64,000 bases of DNA from NCBI RefSeq assembly GCF_900111495.1, contig NZ_FOIU01000001.1, positions 2,108,001 through 2,172,000 on the forward strand, read 5' to 3'. This DNA comes from Chryseobacterium wanjuense (GTDB lineage Bacteria; Bacteroidota; Bacteroidia; Flavobacteriales; Weeksellaceae). This document shows positions 35,832-44,234 of the stretch, one piece after another. Under the pieces are notes generated by a model, which did not search any database, was not told the origin of the DNA, and worked only from the letters and a program-made list of their open reading frames with translations. A program made the translations under genes and the position numbers. The number at the start of each line of letters is the position of its first letter. Within the stretch, counting starts at the first letter, position 1.

Positions 35832-36161
35832 TTACTAGTTTTCCAATTTTTTTTGATTTATTTTTTATCCCAAAACTCTCAATAACTTTAATAAGTATTT
35901 GATATATAATATTAGTATTTTCTTTTTTCCAAACAATTCTTATAATGTTTAGGAAATTTTTCCTTTTTCCAGTGAAAGAAAAAAATATTGTTCTCAAATT
36001 ATTTAATAATTTAGAAATATGAATTTCTAATAAAAATTACATTTGAATTAACAAATGTAACTTAAAAAGTAATGATAGTCAAGATTTATCTGTTGCCTAG
36101 AAAATATTATCTTTATTATTAACTTCAATTAGGTAATATTTTTTTATAATAATTGATGCCG
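35832..36161. other. AT-rich region upstream of the methyltransferase gene
   Basis: About 330 bases that should hold the promoter of the restriction-type module. A 72-codon minus-strand frame at 35779-35997 overlaps the methyltransferase start and looks spurious. Confidence 0.4.
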
Positions 36162-36536
36162 TTACCTAAATTGATTATCATTAGCAATTAACGAATAAAT
36201 TTTTGTAAAGATCCCGTTTTGTTGTTCTTTCAGTTCAGTAATTGTTTTTAGTTTTTCATTAAAACCTTTCAAAGCTTCGATATTCATAAGTTTTTGAGTA
36301 TTTACTATTCTTGCTACTTGATTGATATTATTTTCAATCCTTACAAAAATATTATCCTGTTTTTCAATGAATGCGAGTATTTTTCTCCTTTCATCATCAA
36401 AAACTCTATTCTCCACGGAGTCAATAATTAAGCTGCTCAAAGAAATTTGTTTTTTGAAACAGAGCTTTTTCCAGCTTTCTTTCCTGTATTTTTGAATCCT
36501 TATGAAAATACGTTCCTCTTTTTCCATGTTCCTCAT
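36162..36536 (-). CDS. MobC-like plasmid mobilisation (relaxosome accessory) protein
   Basis: 124 residues. It has the compact helical build of MobC/relaxosome accessory proteins, with F-D-D-E-R-R-K-I-L-A-F and N-N-I-N-Q-V-A-R-I-V-N-T-Q, the family's conserved N-x-N-Q-x-A-R-x-x-N phrase. MobC binds near oriT and helps the relaxase nick DNA. No intact relaxase follows, so transfer is probably lost unless supplied in trans. ATG 36527 is a possible alternative start. Confidence 0.8.
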   Translation of the reverse strand: MRNMEKEERIFIRIQKYRKESWKKLCFKKQISLSSLIIDSVENRVFDDERRKILAFIEKQDNIFVRIENNINQVARIVNTQKLMNIEALKGFNEKLKTITELKEQQNGIFTKIYSLIANDNQFR

Positions 36537-36657
36537 TTGTATTTAGTAATTGGTTAAAATTCTGACCAAAATTAGTATTAAAAACACCAATAAGTCAATA
36601 GTAATGAGTATGTTTAGCTCATATAAGAATAATCTAGAATCATAAAGAATTTCCAAA
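36181..36657 (+). repeat. right copy of ~470-bp direct repeat (mobC region)
   Basis: It aligns with 29423-29887 throughout; the copy here keeps an intact mobC-like gene. Confidence 0.75.
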
Positions 36658-36751
36658 GATTAAAAAAGAATATACTGGGCTAATTTGAATCCTTTTTAAG
36701 ATTTCAAAAAACAAAAACTGAGTCCCGAAGTTTTTCACCCTTTTTGCAAAA

Positions 36752-37085
36752 AAGGCAAGAGAGTCTTTGTAGGTACAACTTGAAAAGTTTGTACGTACAA
36801 AGACACATCTTGCGTTACGAGCTTTCCATTTTTTCAGAGCTCTGAAAAACTGAGCTACAATAATTTAAAACAATGATAACCAGTATATTATATTTAATAT
36901 GATTTTTTTTACTGTTGAAAGAAAAATGAGTCAATTGGCAGGCGAAGAAAAAATAGGCTGACCTGTATTTATTTTACTCACGTTAGAGCATAACCTGTAT
37001 CTATTTTACGCACCCTTCACACGTAGGGTGCGTAAAATAGATACAGGTCAGAAGAAAACCTGCGTAATTTTTACGCAGGCTATGA
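36752..37085. other. palindrome-rich stretch upstream of mobC (candidate transfer origin)
   Basis: Four inverted repeats cluster here: 36764-36779/36789-36804 (15 of 16 pairs), 36830-36849 (perfect 20-bp palindrome), 36993-37016/37025-37048 (perfect 24-bp arms, 8-base loop) and 37059-37067/37071-37079 (9 bp). A degenerate third copy of the 24-bp arm lies at 36960-36981. Transfer origins usually lie just upstream of mob genes, and mobC is immediately downstream in transcription terms. A role as oriT is inferred. Confidence 0.45.
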
Positions 37086-37608
37086 TTTTTCCATTCTGTT
37101 TTTAGTTTATTTCTGTTAAGGTTAACTTTTCCGATCAAATTGATTCGGTTTCGAGGACACTCGACTTTTTCTTTTCCTTTACAATTGTAAAGCAGAACTT
37201 TTTATTGATGAGTTTCTGATTAAGTTAGAGTAATTTTGATTGAATTGATTCGTATGACTGAGGTTCCGGCTTTTTCTTTGCCCATGACCATAGTACAGTA
37301 TCAGCACGTAAAACCGGAATGGAAAGCATTGAAATGAGGGCTTGAAATCTTTTTGTCCGCAGGATTCAGGAGTTTCTGAAAAAATTATTGAAACCTAGTG
37401 GAAAGAATTTTTTGAGATACCCAAAAAGATTTTTTTATGTGCCTGATGCTGTACCAAATTTGCAAAAGTAAAAAGTAACAACAGTTAGAAAAAAAATTAA
37501 ATAGTTTTACTTATTATTCAAAGCAAATCACAATACAGATTTCTAAAAATGAAACTACAAGCCAAAACAGTCTACAGAACTGCAAAACAAAATAATAGCA
37601 CACTTTAA

Positions 37609-37961
37609 AACAAGAATTCTGTTGTCTTATCCAATGCTTATGGTGAAAGAAAAAAATATCCGGTTTATGCTTTAAGTACCCTCGAAAAGTCAATAAAGTA
37701 TGAAAGACTTAAAAATCAAGATCTCAAAAGAGAGGCTTCAAAAAAACACTTTTATGAAGTGAATCCTTATTTGTAAAAAACAGCTTAGGAAAATAAAATT
37801 TCATTTTCAACTTTGAAAAAGTTTTTAAGAACAAAGAAAAGAATCAGTTTCCATTTTCTTTGTTAAAAGAGACACTCAAAGAACAAAATATTGGATATTT
37901 TCCAAGAAGAAAACCAACAAAAAAGCTGAAAAAGAGGGTCTGGGTAAGGGATGAAAACTAA
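37609..37961 (+). pseudogene. decayed reading frames, possible mobilisation-gene debris
   Basis: Two open stretches without start codons: 37609-37776 (contains Y-P-V-Y-A-L-S-T-L-E-K-S-I-K-Y-E-R) and roughly 37800-37961 (contains I-G-Y-F-P-R-R-K-P-T-K-K-L-K-K-R and ends W-V-R-D-E-N). They look like protein fragments broken by stops and frameshifts. The family is not identifiable; a link to mobilisation rests on position only. Confidence 0.4.
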
Positions 37962-38138
37962 AAAAAAGAAAACGAGTCTTGTAAAAACTTAAAATCCTTG
38001 TGAATAACGATTAACACGCTCTTTAGACGATATTTTTTGTTGATACGATTTATAAATTTTTAGGAGCATATTTATAAATCGTATCAACAACTATTTTTTT
38101 TATGCATGTATTCCTTATAGTTTTGAAAAGAAATCAAA
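37951..38138 (+). repeat. hairpin repeat unit 1
   Basis: A unit of ~188 bases with a 19-bp perfect stem (38039-38057/38070-38088), 12-base loop, a T-run, and a TAGTTTTG box at 38118-38125 that matches TAnnTTTG. Unit 2 at 38281-38469 has the same layout. All three arm differences between the units are matched by compensating changes in the opposite arm. A truncated signal-peptide frame follows (38162-38260). Confidence 0.7.
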
Positions 38139-38161
38139 AGAATTTAAAAAAATTATAAATC

Positions 38162-38260
38162 ATGAAAAAGACAATTTTAAACAAATGTTTATTTTTCATC
38201 ATGTTTTTGTCACCTCTGTACTGTTTTGGACAAAATATATTATGGGTGTATATATTATAA
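38162..38260 (+). pseudogene. truncated secreted-protein gene start between the hairpin units
   Basis: An ATG opens a 32-codon frame with a perfect-looking Sec signal peptide: M-K-K-T-I-L-N-K-C-L, a hydrophobic core, then Y-C-F-G-Q-N. It stops eight residues after the predicted cleavage point. It looks like the 5' end of a secreted-protein gene whose remainder has been lost, although a short secreted peptide cannot be excluded. Confidence 0.45.
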
Positions 38261-38280
38261 AATTCATAAAACTTTACAGA

Positions 38281-38469
38281 ATGAAAATTAAAAAAAGAAA
38301 ACGAGCCTTGTAAAAAAAAATAAATTTCTGTAAACGACTATTAACACACGCTTAGAAGAGATCTTTTAGTGGATCCTATTTATAAATAGGATCCTAAAAA
38401 TTTATAAATAGGATCCACAAGTATTTTTTTTATGTATGTATTCCTTATAGTTTTGAAACAGAAATCAAG
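38281..38469 (+). repeat. hairpin repeat unit 2
   Basis: The second copy has a 19-bp perfect stem (38369-38387/38400-38418), again with a 12-base loop, a T-run, and TAGTTTTG at 38448-38455. Its arms also contain a perfect 24-bp palindrome around the GGATCC core, so an alternative fold is possible. Confidence 0.7.
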
Positions 38470-38556
38470 AACTTAAAAAAACTCATTAAAAGAAGTTAAA
38501 TCCTTGTAAACAAGCTATTGACAGGAACTTATAATGTGCTTTTTATTGTCATTTTT

Positions 38557-38582
38557 CCTGAAAAAAGACGTCTTTTTTCGGG
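38557..38582. other. 26-base near-palindrome upstream of the AraC-like gene
   Basis: Arms 38557-38569 and 38570-38582 match at 12 of 13 positions with an A6/T6 core around GACGTC. It could terminate transcription from the hairpin units or be an operator for the gene at 38640. Confidence 0.45.
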
Positions 38583-38639
38583 GAATTACACCCGGTAGTA
38601 CTATTTTGTTTTCCATCCTCTTTCTATTTCTGAAAAGAA

Positions 38640-39470
38640 TTGATTCATCATATTATGCATATTTTTTTAGTTTCACTTATTGACAAAAAAGTTCAGGAGG
38701 CTATGGTAAAATTTTCCAATCTTCCTATCCAGACATCGGTCTTAACGATAAGATCGCTCGAAGAGCTTTTGTATCATAGTGGAATTATGTTGAAGACTTA
38801 TATAAAACTTCTTAAAACACTACATATCTTATCAAAAGACTACGATCATTATTATCGAAGACCATTACTTATAAAACATACATTAAATACTGTCGTTATA
38901 GAAAATAGTTCGGCAATTAATAAAGATTACCTTCAGGCAATCCAAAATAGGGTGCTGCCTTATTTACAGGATGACACCTCTGATCAGCCTACCATTATTC
39001 CGCTCCATATACATTTTACCACTATGAGGGAAACTTTTCTGTTTTCCGGAATTAGCATATGTAAAAGAGATAAGACTGTTGCATACAGCCTGCTCCATGA
39101 AACAGCTATGCCCAATTCTCAAATACAAGGCTACAATATTCCGAAATATTTAGAAGAACTATGGGATACTTACCTGCAAAACCCTTCTATCTCTCTTCGT
39201 GCTTTGTGTTCCCTGCATCGTAAAAGTTATACGGGTTTTCAAAAAGACAGCAAACATTATCTGGGAACTACCTTTTATCATTTCTATCAGCAATACAAAA
39301 TGCTGGAAGTTCTGGATGATCTTATGCTTACAGATTTAAGTATCAAAGAAATTGCTTATAAGCATGAGTTTACAGATTATAGTCTGCTCTATAAGCTTTT
39401 TCACAGGAAATACAGTTTTCCTTTTAAAGATATTCCCAGGCTTGTTGTAGAAAATATTATGCTGCGTTAA
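38640..39470 (+). CDS. AraC-type HTH regulator
   Basis: 276 residues. The C-terminus is an AraC-like HTH: L-M-L-T-D-L-S-I-K-E-I-A-Y-K-H-E-F-T-D-Y at ~230-249, then L-Y-K-L-F-H-R-K-Y. The N-terminal ~170 residues are unrecognised and do not look like a cupin. ATG 38655 is another possible start. It lies upstream of, and on the same strand as, the DUF6520 gene, and may control it. Confidence 0.75.
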   Translation: MIHHIMHIFLVSLIDKKVQEAMVKFSNLPIQTSVLTIRSLEELLYHSGIMLKTYIKLLKTLHILSKDYDHYYRRPLLIKHTLNTVVIENSSAINKDYLQAIQNRVLPYLQDDTSDQPTIIPLHIHFTTMRETFLFSGISICKRDKTVAYSLLHETAMPNSQIQGYNIPKYLEELWDTYLQNPSISLRALCSLHRKSYTGFQKDSKHYLGTTFYHFYQQYKMLEVLDDLMLTDLSIKEIAYKHEFTDYSLLYKLFHRKYSFPFKDIPRLVVENIMLR

Positions 39471-39988
39471 GTACTATTTGCAATATTTTTGTAACTATTT
39501 GCACTGTTTTTATCACTATTTGCAATCTATTTAACCGATTTTATTTCAGAATTTTACATAACCAATCTCAAAATACTAATATCATGAAGAACTCAATTCA
39601 GTATCCGAAAGATCAGTAATAAGGACGTAGTGAAGGATGCGTTACTACAATAAAAGTCCATTCGGAAATTTTTCATATATCAATATATAAAAGAGTGTAC
39701 ACTTAGAAACAGTACCATAGCTTTATGATCATAGGCTATGGAAGAAGAGAATTTGCCTTAAGTATTCATTGTTTAACCCTAACATCAGACTGCCAATAGC
39801 ATCTGAACCCTTTAATCTAGAGAGGATCAGAAATAAATTTCATATCAGAACCCTCTTTAAAGAGTTTTATCAAATGTATTTTTTTAACCAAAATTCGGCA
39901 GGAATATTTTTTATATTCTAAAAACCTAAGCTGCCGGATACTAAAGTTTTTAAGGTAATCTTTTTTGATCAAAAAAAAGACCAGTAAA
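39471..39988. other. intergenic gap with gene debris
   Basis: About 520 bases. A frame of 11 codons at 39584 (starting M-K-N-S-I-Q-Y) stops at once and may be a remnant. No larger gene or convincing structure is visible. Confidence 0.4.
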
Positions 39989-40306
39989 ATGAAAATCAAA
40001 CAATTTTTAAAAACCAATGTAATGGCTATCGCTGCACTCGTATTATTTACAGGGAGTATTATGTCGTTTACATTAATGGAAAAGAAATCTGTTCTGGCGA
40101 CAACCTATTTCTATAACAGTGCTGATATTTCAGCGGGAGCTTTCGCCAATCCTAGTCATTGGAACACGACCAATGCTTCGGATTGTGAGACCGATGGAGA
40201 GAGACCTTGTAGTATTGTGGTTCCTGACGGGCAGACACTGGGAAGTGTGCTTGCAGGAAAAACCAATGCTCAGGTACTATCCATGAGCCCTAACCGTAAA
40301 CCTTAA
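39989..40306 (+). CDS. DUF6520 family exported small protein
   Basis: 105 residues from ATG 39989, which gives a normal N-terminus (M-K-I-K-Q-F-L-K); an in-frame ATG at 39965 adds only a Lys-rich start. A hydrophobic segment (A-I-A-A-L-V-L-F-T-G-S-I-M-S-F-T) is followed by a Cys-containing part (A-S-D-C-E-T-D-G-E-R-P-C) typical of DUF6520 proteins of Flavobacteriia. Function unknown. It converges with the TlpA-like gene, and a terminator hairpin lies at 40338-40360. Confidence 0.78.
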   Translation: MKIKQFLKTNVMAIAALVLFTGSIMSFTLMEKKSVLATTYFYNSADISAGAFANPSHWNTTNASDCETDGERPCSIVVPDGQTLGSVLAGKTNAQVLSMSPNRKP

Positions 40307-40309
40307 CGT

Positions 40310-41680
40310 TTAGTTGCTGGAAAAATTAGTTAATGGGAGGTCTGGCCAATGGCCAGACCTTTTCTTTGTATTCACCGTAGATTCTGCGGCATACTTATCC
40401 CTAATAACAAGCATATTAAGTCCCCGTTCTGCTTCCACAAGGTCAAGGTCATATTTTGAAAGTTCTTTTCTAATGGAGGCTGCATTTGAAATTGCTCCTA
40501 TTTTTAAATCAATGTTTCCTGTGTATCCTGTTTCATCGATGATCGGTAATGAAACTGAAGGAATGGCATTTAAGCTGTTGACCAGTGCATATACCGATGT
40601 ATTCTGCACATCTGTTTTGGATAAAGAAAATAAAAAGGTCATTTCAGAACCTTTGGTCTTTAACTTATCTACAGTCGATGTTCTTTTTAAAACCAGACAC
40701 TTTACCTTTCTTTTTTCTATGTTTGCGCTATACTCGGCGAACTGGCTCAGGTTCTTCAGCATTAAAGGATAAAGGGAATCCGCCTTAGCCAAAGGGACAA
40801 TATACTCGTAGTTATAAAGGTTATGGTCTTCTACACCTCCTTCAGCATTCTTGATATAATCTAAAGCCGCAGGATTTTTAACTTCAATCATTCTTCGTTT
40901 TTCACTAAAGGATTCTTTCTGTTTTTGGAAAATCTCATCGGCTAGAGTGGAAAAAATCTCTAAAAGGGAAAGATTGGTAAACTGTCTTCCATAGATGGTT
41001 TTTCCTTCTCTGTGAAAACCTGAACCAAAGCCCATCCCTCTTATTCGTCCTTTAGCAAAAAGAGAGTAATTCATCATGGATAATCCTTTCTCACGATCAA
41101 AGTCTTCCGAGAGCATAAGTGGTCTTTCTCTTCCTATTTGGACCACGGTTTGAAGGGAAGAATTTCCTCCGCCTAAAACTTCACCTATGGTCTTTTCACT
41201 CACCTGAGCGCCATCGGTGGTATTAAGCAGCTTTCCGTCTTTGATCCATATGATATAAGGAACACCTTTATGAGGAAATAGCCCATGAAACAGTTTGTCT
41301 CCTGTTACCGATACCACACCTTTATACCGCTGACCATTTTTAGTGGTAAAGAATTTTTCAAGAGTGGCACGATCCTGATTGCTGACCGCGAGTATCTTAA
41401 TTTTGTCTCCGAATTTTTTCTGAAGTTCTTCCATTTTTGGGAATCCTTTAAGACAGGCACTGCACCATGTATTCCAAAAATCCAGAAGGATGAGCTTGTT
41501 TTTATCTGTGGACAGGTTTAAGGTATTCTCAGGGTGATTCACTACTTCCAGCGGTTTTGTCCATACTGATGAAGGAACGGGATCACCAATTTTTAGTTTC
41601 CTTTGTTGGCTAAAAGCAGGAAGAGTGAGCATAAGGGTAAAAACAAGGGACAGGAGTCCCCTGTAAAAGATATTTTTCAT
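40310..41680 (-). CDS. TlpA-like thioredoxin-fold protein with C-terminal DUF3738-like region
   Basis: 456 residues with a signal peptide (A-F-S-Q-Q, ~residue 25). The thioredoxin fold has D-F-W-N-T-W-C-S-A-C with the redox pair Cys73/Cys76, then G-V-P-Y-I-I-W-I with the cis-Pro. After residue ~170 a second region runs to the end, with strands and phrases such as D-L-K-I-G-A-I-S and L-N-M-L-V-I-R-D that resemble the DUF3738-type tail of some TlpA-like proteins. It should reduce disulfides in the periplasm. Confidence 0.85.
   Translation of the reverse strand: MKNIFYRGLLSLVFTLMLTLPAFSQQRKLKIGDPVPSSVWTKPLEVVNHPENTLNLSTDKNKLILLDFWNTWCSACLKGFPKMEELQKKFGDKIKILAVSNQDRATLEKFFTTKNGQRYKGVVSVTGDKLFHGLFPHKGVPYIIWIKDGKLLNTTDGAQVSEKTIGEVLGGGNSSLQTVVQIGRERPLMLSEDFDREKGLSMMNYSLFAKGRIRGMGFGSGFHREGKTIYGRQFTNLSLLEIFSTLADEIFQKQKESFSEKRRMIEVKNPAALDYIKNAEGGVEDHNLYNYEYIVPLAKADSLYPLMLKNLSQFAEYSANIEKRKVKCLVLKRTSTVDKLKTKGSEMTFLFSLSKTDVQNTSVYALVNSLNAIPSVSLPIIDETGYTGNIDLKIGAISNAASIRKELSKYDLDLVEAERGLNMLVIRDKYAAESTVNTKKRSGHWPDLPLTNFSSN
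40338..40370 (+). terminator. terminator of the DUF6520 gene inside the TlpA-like coding end
   Basis: A 10-bp GC-rich stem (AGGTCTGGCC / GGCCAGACCT, arms 40338-40347 and 40351-40360, 3-base loop) is followed by TTTTCTTTG on the plus strand. It lies within the last 20 codons of the convergent TlpA-like gene. Confidence 0.65.
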
Positions 41681-42285
41681 ATTTTTACTTTGATTTTAAA
41701 TGATAAACTATTTATAATCAGCTCTTCCGTGTGTAAAGTAAATTCGACAGTACTATAATACAGGAAGGGCTTTTCTTTTAATGCATAAACCGTGTTGGTA
41801 AATGATTAATAGTAATTTTCAATTCCTAAGTCCAATGTCCTGACTTTTGCTATAGCCAAGGAAAATATATCTCATAACTATATTCCCCTTTGCTACATGC
41901 AAAAAATTTGATTGATAAGGATGAGAAAAATTTCACGTGTAAGGATTGCTCCCGCAATGGTTGTACACCCATTGTAACCGTCATACAATGCGATACAATA
42001 ATTAATTTGAAATAGCTTAGAAATTATATAGAGTATACGGACAGCATAGAAATAAAACGGCATGGGAAACTCTACAATATCTAACTTGAGGCACTGGTAT
42101 ACCTATGGAACAGATAAGAGAGAAACCCACGCCTAGGTCGTGAGCCTCATTACTTATCATCTCGTTCCATTAAAAATTACCAGTTTTCAAGTTGAGATTC
42201 TAAGCAATAGCTTCTATTTTTTCGTTGAAGTATCGCAAAATTACATTTTTATGTAACTTATTCTGCAAATATAATGAAAAAAATC
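41681..42285. other. intergenic gap between the TlpA-like gene and the small HTH gene
   Basis: About 600 bases. A -7 box reads TATATTTG on the minus strand at 42266-42273, pointing toward the TlpA-like gene but far from it. No gene is seen. Confidence 0.4.
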
Positions 42286-42311
42286 AATATTCGGATTTAA
42301 ATCCGAATATT
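42286..42311. promoter_or_regulatory. perfect 26-bp palindrome upstream of the small HTH gene
   Basis: The arms 42286-42298 and 42299-42311 (AATATTCGGATTT and its complement) are fully symmetrical and lie 29 bases before ATG 42340. A palindrome in this position is what an autoregulated HTH repressor would bind. Confidence 0.5.
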
Positions 42312-42339
42312 TTTCATCATTAACCTTTTATTTTGTTTT

Positions 42340-42561
42340 ATGAATCAAGTAAATAGGAGAATTGTTGAATATATCAGGGATGAATGGGTTATTCCTATGA
42401 ATAACAATAGTCGCTTTGCAATTGAACATGATATTGATGAAAAAACCGTCCGCAGAATTCGTGAAGATGAAACTTATCAAATAAGTCTCAATACTATTAT
42501 GAAAATTTGTGATACAAAAAATATTAAACTATCGGATTTTTTTAAAATGGTTGGGATATAG
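42340..42561 (+). CDS. small HTH regulator (XRE-like)
   Basis: 73 residues, one domain. S-R-F-A-I-E-H-D-I-D-E-K-T-V-R-R-I is the HTH, and the second half (I-S-L-N-T-I-M-K-I-C-D) fits the XRE-like helix set. A perfect palindrome lies just upstream. Such short regulators often accompany mobile genes; its neighbour is an IS1-type transposase. Confidence 0.75.
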   Translation: MNQVNRRIVEYIRDEWVIPMNNNSRFAIEHDIDEKTVRRIREDETYQISLNTIMKICDTKNIKLSDFFKMVGI

Positions 42562-42603
42562 GTCTTAAATCTAAGTATTTTAGAATTATCGTAATTTAAC
42601 CAG

Positions 42604-43284
42604 TTAATATTTCCAAAAATATATTTTTAAAATTGAGTTTAAAATTAAAAGGCTTCTACTAAAACAAATTGTCTTTCTGTTCAATCTTTTTAAATGAGTT
42701 CTGAGATTCAAGTTTTTTCTTTCAATTCCATTTGTTCCGAATCTTTTGGTGCTGTGAATTTCTTTTGGAATGAGATATTGATAGTTTCTAAGTCTATCGG
42801 TGTATATTATTCTAGCTTTGGAATTGAGTAAAGTTTTAACAACAGCATTTAGAGTTTTGTTGTTTCTTTTGCCAATATAAAATCCTGCAACATGCTTGGT
42901 CGTTTTATTAATGGCATATACCAACCACATCGGATTGGATTTCTTTCTTACAAAAAGTTTAAACTCATCTAGTTCGTAAGATTGATAATAACGAATAGCA
43001 GGTTGGAAAATATTGTTAGCAATTACAATAATCCTTTTAAGCAAAGTTGTTGCTGAGATTTTTAATATTCTGGCTGTACTGCGAATACCTAACCCTTCTT
43101 TGGTAAGTAAAATAATTTTTTGATTAATATCTTTTCTATAGGCATTATATCTATACTCAAAAACACTGGTTATTTTACAGGATTTACATTGATAACGCTG
43201 TTTCCCATAACTTGTTTTGCCATACTTTATTAGTCTCGAACTCATCCCAACACATCTGGAACACGAATAAACTTTTACTTGCAT
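42604..43284 (-). CDS. IS1 family transposase
   Basis: 226 residues in one frame. The N-terminal zinc-ribbon and HTH parts (C-S-R-C, Y-G-K-Q-R-Y-Q-C-K-S-C, then I-R-S-T-A-R-I-L-K-I-S) correspond to InsA, and the rest to the InsB DDE domain with Y-E-L-D-E-F, I-I-Y-T-D-R-L-R-N-Y and G-I-E-R-K-N-L-N-L-R. It appears full length. I could not identify terminal inverted repeats with confidence, so the ends of the element are not given. It borders the decayed Rhs cassettes. Confidence 0.88.
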   Translation of the reverse strand: MQVKVYSCSRCVGMSSRLIKYGKTSYGKQRYQCKSCKITSVFEYRYNAYRKDINQKIILLTKEGLGIRSTARILKISATTLLKRIIVIANNIFQPAIRYYQSYELDEFKLFVRKKSNPMWLVYAINKTTKHVAGFYIGKRNNKTLNAVVKTLLNSKARIIYTDRLRNYQYLIPKEIHSTKRFGTNGIERKNLNLRTHLKRLNRKTICFSRSLLILNSILKIYFWKY

Positions 43285-43309
43285 AAAGACTTTAAATTTC
43301 GATTAAAAA

Positions 43310-43342
43310 TAAATAGAGCGATCAAAAGACCGCTCTATTTTA
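43310..43342. terminator. hairpin beside the IS1 transposase gene
   Basis: The arms AAATAGAGCG and CGCTCTATTT pair perfectly across a ~10-base loop, followed by T-rich sequence on the plus strand. Confidence 0.5.
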
Positions 43343-43416
43343 TAAAGTTATTTATTAGCTATTCTTCGTTGAAGTTCATGAATAAAGAAAACCAACATGT
43401 CTGGAACATTACCGGA

Positions 43417-43441
43417 TCTGCTGCTCTGCAAAGGTTTATCT
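43417..43441 (-). pseudogene. fragment of an Rhs core
   Basis: A 24-base run here, GGATCTGCTGCTCTGCAAAG plus four more bases, is identical to part of the main rhs gene near 46143-46166, in the same orientation. The remainder of that cassette is lost or unrecognisable up to the IS1 element. Confidence 0.6.
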
Positions 43442-43482
43442 ACTATTATTTCAAGTTAAAACTCTCTTTTATCTTTTTAAAA

Positions 43483-43510
43483 AATATAGCACTAATTTCA
43501 GTGCTATATT
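43483..43510 (-). terminator. cassette terminator 2
   Basis: A perfect 11-bp stem (43483-43493/43500-43510) just downstream of the DUF2283 gene. A near copy with the same flanks occurs at 44386-44410. Confidence 0.65.
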
Positions 43511-43541
43511 TTGTTATTAACATGTTTGATATACAATCATA

Positions 43542-43742
43542 TTATCCTACAATTTCGATACCAAGCAAAACACCATCTTCATTAAAATCTAAATATATAG
43601 GAACTCCTTCGTAATCAATAACATCTGATAAATTAATCGTTTTTTTTACTTTTTTCTTCTCCTCATCTAATTCATTCGGTAAATATACATATCCCACAGA
43701 TTCATCATCTTCGCTTATTTTGACAATTATTTTATTTTGCAT
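43542..43742 (-). CDS. DUF2283 family protein, probable immunity/antitoxin protein
   Basis: 66 residues. The end Y-L-D-F-N-E-D-G-V-L-L-G-I-E-I is the DUF2283 signature. Its ATG overlaps the stop of the toxin-tip reading frame by 11 bases, and DUF2283 proteins are often paired with DUF4258-like toxins, so it is probably the cognate immunity protein. Confidence 0.75.
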   Translation of the reverse strand: MQNKIIVKISEDDESVGYVYLPNELDEEKKKVKKTINLSDVIDYEGVPIYLDFNEDGVLLGIEIVG

Positions 43743-44063
43743 TTAAAACTGTTTTTAATTTAACTGTTCCATTTTTTCCTACTTGATATGCCGCTTTTCC
43801 GTTATTCCCAATTGGTACTAAAACTCTATCAGCATAGCTTGGATCTTTAATTGATCCACTTGGAAAATCTTTATTCTTAGTTATCCAATCTGAAGTTTCT
43901 TTTAAAGCTGTAGTAGCTTCTTGTTCAGTCTTAAAAATTCCTCTTTCTACAGCTCTTTCTACAGCATGTGGTAAATTAGAATTAACTGCCTTTGTTATTT
44001 TAAAACCAAAACAATCGTTGTGAACAAGAACTTGTTTATAAGATACATAATAATTATGGCAAG
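43732..44063 (-). pseudogene. orphan Rhs toxin tip (DUF4258-like), 5' decayed
   Basis: A frame of about 110 codons without a start codon. It contains L-P-H-A-V-E-R-A-V-E-R-G-I-F-K-T-E and ends with G-T-V-K-L-K-T-V-L. The H-A-x-E-R-x-x-E-R-G phrase and T-V-L end resemble DUF4258/BECR-type RNase toxins. It stops 11 bases into the DUF2283 gene. Upstream the frame breaks (stop at about 44063) and continues in other frames. Confidence 0.65.
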
Positions 44064-44234
44064 TCTATCAAAAACTTTATTCATAGGCTCTAATACAATT
44101 GCATTAAACCTTTTTAGCACTACAGCTTTAGTATCTTCCTTCAATCTACCATTCCTCGGTTGTATGAACAGGAAAAGGGGTATATATATTTCTCCTTTCT
44201 TTTAGACAACAATTGGTATTCCCGGTCTATAACC

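Noticed and set aside
35779..35997. 72-codon minus-strand frame upstream of the methyltransferase
   Set aside because: It overlaps the methyltransferase start in another frame and is low-complexity Lys/Asn/Ile sequence.
29423..36657. CRISPR array or long terminal repeats of a transposon
   Set aside because: There are only two copies, they hold mobC coding sequence, and no transposase or spacer pattern is present.
37951..38469. Simple transcription terminators
   Set aside because: The 19-bp stems with 12-base loops lack GC-rich bases, are repeated with a long conserved flank and a promoter-like box, and do not follow intact genes.
44020..44205. 61-codon plus-strand frame in the Rhs cassette region
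   Set aside because: It lies antisense to the decayed toxin cassette and has no protein-like pattern.
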